Positions 15,024 through 23,347 of a stretch of 64,000 nt of DNA are shown piece after piece. The notes under the pieces were generated by a model. The model did not search any database, was not told the origin of the DNA, and saw only the letters and a program-made list of their open reading frames with translations. Each line of letters starts with the position of its first letter. Within the stretch, counting starts at the first letter, position 1. The position numbers were made by a program, and so were the translations under genes. The stretch comes from SIG603 sp964370115 (GTDB taxonomy: Bacteria > Bacillota > Clostridia > Oscillospirales > Acutalibacteraceae), in NCBI GenBank assembly GCA_964370115.1, contig CAYJIA010000006.1:8522-72521 (forward strand), in the 5' to 3' direction.

Positions 15024-18000
15024 ATGAAATTAAAACAACTTACAGCACTGCTATTGGCGGTGCTTTCTTTTTGCACATTTTTAGGAGCTACACCGATTGT
15101 AGCAGAGGAAATACCAAACTTGCCTACCGTAATTGAAGAGGTAGCAACAACAGAAACACCCACCACACCCACCGCAGGTGAGGAAGAACCACCTGTAGTA
15201 CCTATTGAATTTTCTACCACGGTTAAATTTGAATATGTGGGCAGTGGAAGTAAAGAAAGCTTCACACCTCCTACAGACCAAGTTTTAACCTCTGACCTTA
15301 CATTAATAGAAGAACCCACTACCCCCAAGGCTGATGACACAGTCACAGAAAACGATATCATATATACCTTTAAAGGGTGGTATACAGATAAAGAAAACAC
15401 TGAAAGCGAAGTAGACTTTAATTTTTCTTTTTTTAATGCTACGCAAAATTCAGACATTACAATATATGGACTATGGACTGCACAAGCTGTAGAACCTACA
15501 CCAAGTGAAGAACCTACACCAAGTACAGAACCCACACCAAGTGAAGAGCCTACACCAAGTACAGAACCCACACCAAGTGAAGAGCCTACACCAAGTACAG
15601 AACCCACACCAAGTGAAGAGCCACAAGGTGAATTGCCTCCTGCCGAAGAAGTTTTACCCGAACTTTACATTGCAGACGCCCCTGCCCTTATCGCCACAGA
15701 CTACACAGTTTCACAATTTAGTGAATTTGGTCTTTCCTCCGCTCGCATGGTATATCCTAGTAAAACTTTTAGCGGTTGGTACGGCAAGCGAATTAGGATA
15801 ACAGGCACCACACCCGACCCATACGGTCAAAGAATAGTTTACTGTATTGACCTACCTGCCGACTTAGGTGCTATGAACACAGGATATATTGAAACTCCTC
15901 TTGATGACGCAACTAGAGATAGATACACTTTTATGGACTATTACGGACGTTATCTAAATGTAGCAGGAATAGCAAGCACACTAGTTGCAGAGTTATATGT
16001 TCAAATAATGATATGGGAAGACCAAGGAAATGTGCCTAGTAGCTTAAGTGGACCTATCAACATGACAGAATATAATAACTTTAAAAATGCAGTCAATGCA
16101 GAGGTTAATAAATTTTATACAGTTCCTAGCTTTAATGGACAAACTGTAACACTTGATTTAGGTGAGAGTATAACCCTCACAGATACTAACGGCTCACTTT
16201 CAAATTACAGTGACACACCCATCTATAATAATTCTGGCGTTACAGTGTCAAAAAGCGGAAATCAAGTCACACTAACAGCCTCTGGCACACCTAACCCTAA
16301 CGGTATAATACGCTTTGGCTATAATGTTGATGTTTTTTATTGGGATATATCCCCTGGCATGATATATGACGCACCAACCACACAAGACGTTGCCAGTGTT
16401 GGATTTGGACGTGACCCGATGAGAATTGAGTTAAACGTAGTTGTCAACCTAAACGGCTCGCTAAGAATTGCTAAAACCTCAGAGGACGGAATAGTTAGTG
16501 GCTTACAATTCAGAGTGACAGGAACAGGAGTTGACACCACCGTCACCACAGGCGCAGACGGCAGTATAACAATACCCGACCTTACACCGGGTACATACAC
16601 AGTAACAGAAGTTAATACACCTAGCAAATACGTACAGCCTGCAAGTCAACCTGTTACTATTGTAGCAAACGAGACCGCTACTGTTTCTTTTAATAATGTG
16701 CTTGCAAGGGCAAGCGTACAAGTAAATAAAGTAAGTACAGACGGCACAGCTCTTACAGGAATGATAGCAGAGGTTTACAATGATGTGAATAACAACAAAA
16801 CCTATGAGGCAGGAGTTGACACACTTGCAGGACAAATGACAGGAAGTACGACTTACACTTTAGATAACTTAACTCTTGGCGATTATCTTTTTATTGAAAA
16901 AACAGCTCCTACAGGGCATATAATCGACAGCACTGTGTACCCTTTTTCACTCACAGCAAACGGTCAAACAGCCGTCATCAGCAACAACGGCACAACAACT
17001 TTCACAAATGACACCACGAAACTACAGATAAGCAAAACAGATATAGTGACAGGTGAAGAGCTAGAAGGCGCAAGCTTACGCATTGAAGATTTAAGCGGTA
17101 CTGTTCTTTACGAATGGGTATCGACAACTACACCGCATTACATTGAAAGAATACCAGTCGGCACTTACAAACTAATAGAAACTTTCGCTCCTGCAGGTTA
17201 TCTTGTGGCGAATGAAATCCAGTTTGAAGTGACTGCCACAGGAGTTCTTCAACAGGTTCACATGGAAGACGACTTTACAAAAGTTGAAATCAGCAAAACT
17301 GATATAGTGACAGGCGAAGAGCTACCGGGTGCAGAACTTCATATTGAAGACCTAAACGGCAATATTCTTTACGAATGGACTTCCACCGATACACCACATT
17401 ACATTGAAAGAATACCAGTCGGCAAGTATAAGCTAGTAGAAGACCTCGCACCTTTAGGTTACCTTGTTGCGAATGAGGTGGAATTTGAGGTAACATCAAC
17501 AGGAGTTCTTCAACAAGTTCACATGGAAGACGATTTTACAAAGGTTGAAATCAGTAAAAGAGAAATAGGGTTGAGCGAAGAGTTGCCGGGTGCAAAATTA
17601 CACATCGAAGATGTAGACGGGAACATAGTCTATGAATGGACTTCAAGCGATAAACCGTTCTATATAGAAAGACTTCCTATCGGCACTTACTATTTAGTAG
17701 AAGACCTCGCACCTATAGGCTACCTTATAGCAAATACAATTGAATTTGAAGTGACTGCAACGGATATCGTGCAAGAAGTTATTATGTATGACGAGCCTAT
17801 TATGAATATTTTAAGGTATTCTAAAGCGGACAAATTCGGCGGTGCGCTACTTGCAAATGCAACTTATGGAATATTCACACTTGATGATGTACTTGTGCAA
17901 GAAGTGACAACAGACGAAACAGGCTATGCAGTATCAGAGCCACTTAGATACGGTGAGTATTATCTACAAGAAATGATAGCTCCTGACCGTTTCGAGATAG

Positions 18001-18251
18001 ACCCAACTAAACACTATTTTAGTATCACAGATATAACCGAAGAGTCCATTCCAACGCTTGCAGTAGCAGACGACCCTAAAATCGGTGGTATGACAATGAG
18101 TTACACAGAAAAACATATCCCAAGCACACCGTACACAGGTGACGACTTCAAAGTACTTCCATATGCCTTATTAGCTATTTCAGTCTTAGGCATTTCTATT
18201 TTATTTTTTGTTGGTAGAAAGAACAATCGAAAAAGTCATAAGGATAAATAG
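15024..18251 (+). CDS. Large thioester/Cna_B adhesin with sortase-type anchor
   Basis: A 1075-aa protein: signal peptide (1-30), InlB-type beta repeat (about 65-155), EPTPSEEPTPST tandem repeats (157-200), a thioester-type domain with Cys in YCIDL (about 271) and Gln in YVQIMIWE (about 325), then Cna_B/SpaA domains. Three of these are tandem 87-residue repeats starting near 665, 752 and 839 (xISKTDIVTGEELxGA). The C-terminus has a TPYTGDD sorting signal, a membrane helix and a basic tail. Thioester domains bind host or cell surfaces covalently, and Cna_B domains form isopeptide-stiffened stalks. Likely role: mating-pair or host adhesion. No sortase gene is in the window. Confidence 0.88.
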   Translation: MKLKQLTALLLAVLSFCTFLGATPIVAEEIPNLPTVIEEVATTETPTTPTAGEEEPPVVPIEFSTTVKFEYVGSGSKESFTPPTDQVLTSDLTLIEEPTTPKADDTVTENDIIYTFKGWYTDKENTESEVDFNFSFFNATQNSDITIYGLWTAQAVEPTPSEEPTPSTEPTPSEEPTPSTEPTPSEEPTPSTEPTPSEEPQGELPPAEEVLPELYIADAPALIATDYTVSQFSEFGLSSARMVYPSKTFSGWYGKRIRITGTTPDPYGQRIVYCIDLPADLGAMNTGYIETPLDDATRDRYTFMDYYGRYLNVAGIASTLVAELYVQIMIWEDQGNVPSSLSGPINMTEYNNFKNAVNAEVNKFYTVPSFNGQTVTLDLGESITLTDTNGSLSNYSDTPIYNNSGVTVSKSGNQVTLTASGTPNPNGIIRFGYNVDVFYWDISPGMIYDAPTTQDVASVGFGRDPMRIELNVVVNLNGSLRIAKTSEDGIVSGLQFRVTGTGVDTTVTTGADGSITIPDLTPGTYTVTEVNTPSKYVQPASQPVTIVANETATVSFNNVLARASVQVNKVSTDGTALTGMIAEVYNDVNNNKTYEAGVDTLAGQMTGSTTYTLDNLTLGDYLFIEKTAPTGHIIDSTVYPFSLTANGQTAVISNNGTTTFTNDTTKLQISKTDIVTGEELEGASLRIEDLSGTVLYEWVSTTTPHYIERIPVGTYKLIETFAPAGYLVANEIQFEVTATGVLQQVHMEDDFTKVEISKTDIVTGEELPGAELHIEDLNGNILYEWTSTDTPHYIERIPVGKYKLVEDLAPLGYLVANEVEFEVTSTGVLQQVHMEDDFTKVEISKREIGLSEELPGAKLHIEDVDGNIVYEWTSSDKPFYIERLPIGTYYLVEDLAPIGYLIANTIEFEVTATDIVQEVIMYDEPIMNILRYSKADKFGGALLANATYGIFTLDDVLVQEVTTDETGYAVSEPLRYGEYYLQEMIAPDRFEIDPTKHYFSITDITEESIPTLAVADDPKIGGMTMSYTEKHIPSTPYTGDDFKVLPYALLAISVLGISILFFVGRKNNRKSHKDK
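15493..15621 (+). repeat. 36-bp tandem repeat in the adhesin gene
   Basis: About 3.5 tandem copies encode EPTPSEEPTPST. Near identity of the units makes copy-number change by slippage likely. Confidence 0.85.
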
Positions 18252-18378
18252 TGAAAAGGAAGATGATTTATCGTGAAGATATTGAGAATTAAACTAAGCA
18301 AAGATGAACAGAAAAACACTGTGCTTGCGTTTTTTCGAGCCTCTGCGATTGTTGGCATTTTAAAGGCTTATTACAACA

Positions 18379-18407
18379 TGGACTGCTTTTGTAGAATGTG
18401 TTATAAT
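18379..18407 (+). promoter_or_regulatory. Private promoter of the TIR gene
   Basis: TGGACT (18379-18384), 17 bp, TATAAT (18402-18407). It lies inside the long open frame that begins at 18273, which supports translation starting downstream at 18447. Confidence 0.65.
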
Positions 18408-18446
18408 GGAAAGAAATTTCATTATTTTAACAAGGAGTTCTACACT

Positions 18447-19232
18447 ATGTTCGAGTTCACTTTTAGTATTCCATATGAGCACAGGAACAGCTATATTTCC
18501 GTCTTAAAAAAGATTAATAGTTTGGTCTCATTAGACGGAATGTTTTCGGTCTTCGTAAATAATAATCCCTATTCTTTAGAGTGTCACCTGTGTGTAATAA
18601 CCTCAGAAAACAAAGATGAAATCATGGCAATTATAAATGAGAACAGCCTACAGATACAAAGACATCTAAGCTATGACGATATGACTGCCAGTGCTATATT
18701 AGCACAAGCATATAACTTGCTAGCCTGTCCTCCACATGATGATTTGCTAGAGGAAAAATTTCATAGTTTATTCTTGTTTCCCGATAAAGCTGAATTAGAG
18801 AAAAAGGGATTTTTTTCACATACATCTCATAAAGAAAAAGTTTTTATATCATATTGTCACAAAAATTCAGATATAGTAGACGATTTTGTCTTAAAGATGA
18901 AAGAAAAGGGATTGAATTATTGGATTGATAAAGAAGATATAAGCGCAGGAGACTTAATGATGGATAATATAAATCAAGGTATACAAGAATGTGACCTTTA
19001 TATAATATTTATAAGTAGGCACACTAAGTCTTCAAACTATGCTAAATATGAATTATCAAATTCACTGGCTAATTTAGTTAATAAGAAGAAAAAATGGTTT
19101 CTCATTCGCCTAGATGATGTTAACCCAAATGAAATTACTCCGAACCTAGGAAATTATCTTTATGAGCAATACAGCAAAGAAAAAGTAGATATCATAATAG
19201 ATAAAATTAAAAGCAAATTAAAACGAAGATAG
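18447..19232 (+). CDS. TIR-domain protein, candidate NAD-degrading defence effector
   Basis: The start at ATG 18447 is chosen for AAGGAG (18432-18437) at 9-bp spacing and the promoter just upstream; the frame is open to 18273. The product is 261 aa. Residues 130-258 are a TIR domain: KVFISYCHKNSD at its start, GLNYWIDKEDISAGD, IIFISRHTKSSNYAKYELSN with the conserved Glu, and WFLIRLDD. Bacterial TIR domains often cleave NAD+ after infection sensing. Residues 1-129 match nothing I know and may be the sensor. It splits two surface-protein genes and looks like inserted cargo. A role in signalling to the host is an alternative. Confidence 0.85.
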   Translation: MFEFTFSIPYEHRNSYISVLKKINSLVSLDGMFSVFVNNNPYSLECHLCVITSENKDEIMAIINENSLQIQRHLSYDDMTASAILAQAYNLLACPPHDDLLEEKFHSLFLFPDKAELEKKGFFSHTSHKEKVFISYCHKNSDIVDDFVLKMKEKGLNYWIDKEDISAGDLMMDNINQGIQECDLYIIFISRHTKSSNYAKYELSNSLANLVNKKKKWFLIRLDDVNPNEITPNLGNYLYEQYSKEKVDIIIDKIKSKLKRR

Positions 19233-19252
19233 CATGAATTAAATACCAAGCT

Positions 19253-19291
19253 AAAAGTCAACTGCAAATGTGGTTGACTTTTTTATTTTTT
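19253..19291 (+). terminator. Terminator between the TIR gene and the next surface gene
   Basis: Stem AAAAGTCAAC/GTTGACTTTT followed by TTTTATTTTTTA, 21 bp after the TIR stop codon and directly before the GAAAGGAAAGG ribosome site of the next gene. Confidence 0.88.
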
Positions 19292-19316
19292 ACCGAAAGG
19301 AAAGGACTTAAATTAA

Positions 19317-20393
19317 ATGAAATTAAAACAGATTTTAGCACTGTCTATGACGGTGCCTATTTTTTGCACTTTTTTAGGTGCTACAAATATAAACGAACAC
19401 GAGGACGGCACTATTACTGACACTGTGACCGTGCAAAGTGAAAACAAAGATGAGACATACAGCTTTGAAAATCAGATTGAACATGAAGGCAAAACCTATG
19501 TTTTAAAAGATACATCATCACAGGTTTTGGAAGAAAAAGCTGTAGGCGAAGACGTAACTTTTGAGCATACAGAAAGTGACTTTATGCTTTTAGAAAATGC
19601 AGATTTTGCAGAAAAGCACGAGCTTAAAACAGATACTGGAAGTTATATCTTAGACCTTAAAGAAGTCACCTATGAGACTATTTTAACTGACGAAAAAACA
19701 ATCAGTCTAGAGCAGGGTGTAACCATAAATAAAAGCAGTTATGCAGGTGACCACAAAGAGTATATCACAGTGCCTTACTACTATGAAGAGTACGGTGTTA
19801 CTATAGAAATCCCTCTTTACTATAACAGAACTGAGGATGACAATTGGCAATGGATAGACGATGTTATTATCCCTGTAAAAATGACAGGGGTAGACGGTGC
19901 TTACATTCTTTTTGAAGGAGAGATGATACCTTTTGACGGCACAGTTCCACCGCTTGCAGGCTATGAGGATTTATTCCTTAATTATCTGCATTTAGACAGT
20001 AAATTTTACAGGTTAAATTCTGCCCAGTGGAACGGCGATATTTTCACCGATGAAAACGGTGTGATTTGTCAAAACGCAACAATTTATGGTGAGCGTAATG
20101 TTGCTACTTTTACAGCCTTTTACGGTGGACACGACACAGTAGTACCACAAACAGAAATACTTGAGGCAAAAGCACATTATGAGGCTGTATATGAAGTGCC
20201 AAGCGATGTAGAAAAGCTCTATAAGATAGAGCATACAGCAGTCTATGAAGAGGTAGAACAAATACCTTTTTGGGTGCAATTTTTGCAAGACTACGGCATT
20301 TCAATACTATTGTTTTTAGCGATTATCACTGCCGTGATAATTTTATATATTTTAGCTAAAAAAAGAAAAAATAAGAAAGGAGAGGTTAAATAA
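19317..20393 (+). CDS. Secreted membrane-anchored protein of the transfer region
   Basis: A 358-aa protein with a signal peptide almost identical to that of the 1075-aa adhesin (MKLKQ, then FCTFLGAT), an acidic extracellular region of beta character, and a C-terminal membrane helix (about 325-347) followed by a lysine-rich tail. No sortase motif or known domain is seen. Its stop codon overlaps the ATG of the VirB2-like gene, so it belongs to the conjugation operon. It may be an extracellular component of the transfer channel or a mating-pair factor; this is inferred from position. Confidence 0.7.
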   Translation: MKLKQILALSMTVPIFCTFLGATNINEHEDGTITDTVTVQSENKDETYSFENQIEHEGKTYVLKDTSSQVLEEKAVGEDVTFEHTESDFMLLENADFAEKHELKTDTGSYILDLKEVTYETILTDEKTISLEQGVTINKSSYAGDHKEYITVPYYYEEYGVTIEIPLYYNRTEDDNWQWIDDVIIPVKMTGVDGAYILFEGEMIPFDGTVPPLAGYEDLFLNYLHLDSKFYRLNSAQWNGDIFTDENGVICQNATIYGERNVATFTAFYGGHDTVVPQTEILEAKAHYEAVYEVPSDVEKLYKIEHTAVYEEVEQIPFWVQFLQDYGISILLFLAIITAVIILYILAKKRKNKKGEVK

Positions 20394-20620
20394 TGGCAGG
20401 ATTTGAACAAACAATAACTAATTTCCTAGCATGGTTTACACCGCTTACATGGGCGCTTGTTGCAGTAGCACTTGTTATAAATGGTGTGCTGTGTATAGTA
20501 GGTGGTCAAGAGGGCAGAGAAAAAGCAAAGAAAGCACTTCCTTTTGTCGTATTAGGCGGTGTGCTTATCGTGGGAGCTATAACAATTGCAAAAGAAGTTG
20601 TAGGATTGTTTGCATTCTAA
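20393..20620 (+). CDS. VirB2/TrbC-like small membrane protein
   Basis: A 75-aa protein with two membrane helices (about 15-36 and 48-70) joined by a short charged loop (GGQEGREKAKK). Size and layout fit the pilin-like VirB2/TrbC or Maff2 proteins found at the start of Gram-positive type IV secretion operons. It overlaps the preceding gene by one base. No obvious signal peptide is present. Confidence 0.7.
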   Translation: MAGFEQTITNFLAWFTPLTWALVAVALVINGVLCIVGGQEGREKAKKALPFVVLGGVLIVGAITIAKEVVGLFAF

Positions 20621-20660
20621 TGTGAATTAAAAAAGAAATTTGCCATATAATAATCAAAAC

Positions 20661-20695
20661 TTGACAAAGAGAATATAATGTAATACAATGTATTA
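20661..20695 (+). promoter_or_regulatory. relBE promoter with palindromic operator
   Basis: TTGACA (20661-20666), 17 bp, TACAAT (20684-20689). A perfect palindrome TAATACAATGTATTA (20681-20695) overlaps the -10 and is a likely operator for autorepression by the antitoxin. Confidence 0.8.
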
Positions 20696-20713
20696 CACAA
20701 GGAGTTGATATAT

Positions 20714-20938
20714 ATGGCAACACTTTCACTTAGAATTAACGATGAGGAAAACACTCTATTCAAGTCTTACGCTGATATGCATGGAATGACTGTGTCTGAA
20801 CTTGTGAGGACATCTGTTTTAGAGAAAATAGAAGAGGAATACGATTTAAAAGCGTATCATGAAGCAATTGAAGAACACAGAAAAAACCCTATAACTTACA
20901 CTCATGAAGAAGTTCTTAAAATGCTTGAGGAGGAATAA
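20714..20938 (+). CDS. relB: RelB/DinJ-type antitoxin
   Basis: From ATG 20714 the product is 74 aa; an in-frame TTG at 20705 is too close to GGAG. The N-terminus is ribbon-helix-helix (ATLSLRINDEENTLFKSYADM, then MTVSELVRTSV), the rest an acidic toxin-binding tail. It overlaps the toxin gene by one base (TAATG). It would neutralise RelE and repress its promoter at the palindrome 20681-20695. Confidence 0.88.
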   Translation: MATLSLRINDEENTLFKSYADMHGMTVSELVRTSVLEKIEEEYDLKAYHEAIEEHRKNPITYTHEEVLKMLEEE

Positions 20939-21201
20939 TGTATACAGTACAATATACTCCGGGGGCACTTAAAGAGCTAAAAAAACTTGATAAATACACT
21001 AGACAATTTATACTTGGGTGGATTGAAAAAAACCTTATTGGCTGTGAAAATCCTAGACAACACGGAAAAGGTCTTACTGCCAATCTTAGCGGTCAGTGGA
21101 GATACCGAATAGGCGATTACAGGGTGATTTCTGAAATTAAGGATAATGAGATAATCATTCTTGTACTTACTATAACTCATCGCAAAAAAGCATATAAGTG
21201 A
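20938..21201 (+). CDS. relE: RelE/ParE-family toxin
   Basis: An 87-aa basic protein with the RelE fold pattern: YTPGALKELKKLDK at the start, GQWRYRIGDYRVISEI in the core and ITHRKKAY at the end, containing the Arg and Tyr residues used in mRNA cleavage on the ribosome. It is coupled to the antitoxin gene. The pair sits inside the transfer operon between the VirB2-like gene and VirD4, and probably stabilises the element. Confidence 0.9.
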   Translation: MYTVQYTPGALKELKKLDKYTRQFILGWIEKNLIGCENPRQHGKGLTANLSGQWRYRIGDYRVISEIKDNEIIILVLTITHRKKAYK

Positions 21202-21206
21202 TAAAG

Positions 21207-21240
21207 AAAACCGTTTCTGCAAAGGAGCGGTTTTTTCTTT
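21207..21240 (+). terminator. Terminator between relE and virD4
   Basis: Stem AAAACCG/CGGTTTT extended by G-T pairs, then TTTTTTCTTTATTT, directly before AAAGGAG of the next gene. Confidence 0.8.
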
Positions 21241-21258
21241 ATTTAAAGGAGTGAAAAG

Positions 21259-23343
21259 GTGAACATTTTTAAAAACAAAAAAACATTAATGAGAGCAAAC
21301 AAGGCTATATCTAACCCAAAGATAATACTAGCCTGCTGTCTGCTCTTTTCATTTATATTATTCATATTAATAAATTACTGCATAGTATCACTTCCAAAAC
21401 TGATAGGTCAGCTAAAGGGAGAAGTACAAGATTTTTCTTTTTTTACAGCTTTTGATTTTAGCAAAATCGGACAGTACAGTGTTATATATATCATAGCGAT
21501 ACTTGCGATAATCGTTATCAATATACGCATGATTTACCTTGTGCGCATAAGCTTTAAGGACAACAATGTAGGTCAAAAAGGCAGTGCTAGGTGGACTGAA
21601 CTTTCGGAGATACAGGCGCAGTACAAAGAAGTTTTTGAAACAGAGGTAAGGTTTTGGGGCGGTGGCGGTGTGCCTGTTTGCAGATATGAAAACAAGCTGT
21701 ATATAGACGACAGCCCTGTAAATAACCTTATCATAGGTATTACACGAAGTGGTAAAGGTGAAATTTTTGTTTTCCCTATGATAGACCTTTACAGCAGAGC
21801 GGAAAACCAAGCCTCAATTATCGTCACAGACCCTAAACTAGAGCTTTTCGCAAGCTCTAAGGCAACGCTTGAGGCAAGAGGATATGAAGTACATATCATA
21901 AACCTTGTAGAGCCTTTGAAGTCAGCAGGATATAACCCTTTGACCTTAATAGTTGAGGCATACAAAAAGGGCGAATACTCCACGGTAGAAATGCTTTGTA
22001 ATACCTTTGCCACAAGCATATTTAGCACTGACAACCCGGGCGATGACAGCGCACAGTTTTTTGCAAATGCCAGTATAGGTGTCACCTCGGCTCTGATACT
22101 TGCATTAATTGAAGAAAAACAAAAACAGAATAAACTTGATGAAGTAAATATGTTTGAAGTAGTAAGTATGCTTACTGAGCTTGCTAGTGTACAAATGGAT
22201 AACGGCAAAACAGCACTTGATATGTATTTTGCAAGCAGACCTGCAGGTGACAGTGCAAAACTAAAATACAGCACAGTAGAGCTTGCAGGAGATAGGCAAA
22301 AAGGAAATATCATGTCTTATGTACTTTCAAAGCTTACAATATTTACTTATGACGAACTTTCAAAACTTACCGCTAAAAGCACAATAGACTTACAAAAGGT
22401 AGGATTTAGCAATAACGGAGAACACAAGCCACAGGCAATTTTTATCGGCATTCCCGATTATGACAAGTCTAATCACTATTTAGCCTCTGTTTTTATAGGT
22501 CAACTTCAATTTGTGCTTTCAAAAGGTGCAAGTTTATCTAAAAACGGCAAGTGTGAAAGAGAAGTTGTTTTTATTCTTGATGAGTTCGGAAATTTACCGC
22601 CTATATCAAGCATGGATAATACTATCACTGTTTGTCTTGGCCGAAACATTAAATACAATCTAGTCGTCCAAGACTATGCGCAACTAGAAAAACTCTATGG
22701 CAAAAATGCAGAAACAATAATGGGTAACTGTGGTAACCATATTTATATTCAAACAAATTCACTTGAAACAGCAAAACATTTCTCAGAACTAATAGGTTCT
22801 GAAACGATTACAAACGTCAACCGCTCGGGTGAAAAACTTGAGTTAAACAAAAGCATTACTGAAATGTACGAGGAAAAACCTCTTTTATATCCCACTGAAC
22901 TTATGGAGCTAAAAACAGGCGAATGTGTAATAAAAAGAGTTATGAAAAGAAAAGATTTACAGGGCAATGACATTACGCCATATCCAATTTTTAACCACGG
23001 CGAAACAAGGTTTAAATACAGATATGAATATCTGCTCGATTACTTCCCCTCGGTATCAGTATCAGAGCTTGACATTAAAGAGATTGAAGTTAAAGACAAG
23101 ACAGAAGCTACAGACAGTGAGATAGAGGAAAGAATAACATCACCAAAAGATGAAACTAAGCTTGTCAGTGAAACAAAAATGCATAGCGCAATTGCAACTT
23201 TCTTAAGTGAAAATAAAATTGCAAGTGATATTGAAGATTTAACCGTATCAGAATGTATCTCTTTAGTGACTACCGCTTATGAGGAAAAAATGCTCAAAAA
23301 AGAAAAATACACAAGAGTTATAAAATTATTAGAAATGGGGTGA
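21259..23343 (+). CDS. virD4: VirD4/TraG-type coupling ATPase
   Basis: A 694-aa protein starting with GTG. Two membrane segments lie in the first 100 residues, then Walker A GITRSGKGE (about 159-167) and Walker B VVFILDEFGN (about 435-445), followed by NTITVCLGRNIKYNLVVQDYAQL, typical of type IV coupling proteins. It links the relaxase-DNA complex to the secretion channel at the membrane. The C-terminal 100 residues are acidic and variable. It is followed after 4 bp by the VirB6-like gene. Confidence 0.95.
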   Translation: MNIFKNKKTLMRANKAISNPKIILACCLLFSFILFILINYCIVSLPKLIGQLKGEVQDFSFFTAFDFSKIGQYSVIYIIAILAIIVINIRMIYLVRISFKDNNVGQKGSARWTELSEIQAQYKEVFETEVRFWGGGGVPVCRYENKLYIDDSPVNNLIIGITRSGKGEIFVFPMIDLYSRAENQASIIVTDPKLELFASSKATLEARGYEVHIINLVEPLKSAGYNPLTLIVEAYKKGEYSTVEMLCNTFATSIFSTDNPGDDSAQFFANASIGVTSALILALIEEKQKQNKLDEVNMFEVVSMLTELASVQMDNGKTALDMYFASRPAGDSAKLKYSTVELAGDRQKGNIMSYVLSKLTIFTYDELSKLTAKSTIDLQKVGFSNNGEHKPQAIFIGIPDYDKSNHYLASVFIGQLQFVLSKGASLSKNGKCEREVVFILDEFGNLPPISSMDNTITVCLGRNIKYNLVVQDYAQLEKLYGKNAETIMGNCGNHIYIQTNSLETAKHFSELIGSETITNVNRSGEKLELNKSITEMYEEKPLLYPTELMELKTGECVIKRVMKRKDLQGNDITPYPIFNHGETRFKYRYEYLLDYFPSVSVSELDIKEIEVKDKTEATDSEIEERITSPKDETKLVSETKMHSAIATFLSENKIASDIEDLTVSECISLVTTAYEEKMLKKEKYTRVIKLLEMG

Positions 23344-23347
23344 CAAA

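Noticed and set aside
15020..15607. 195-codon minus-strand ORF with GSVLGVGSS repeats
   Set aside because: It is the antisense reading of the EPTPSEEPTPST repeats of the adhesin gene and has no ribosome site.
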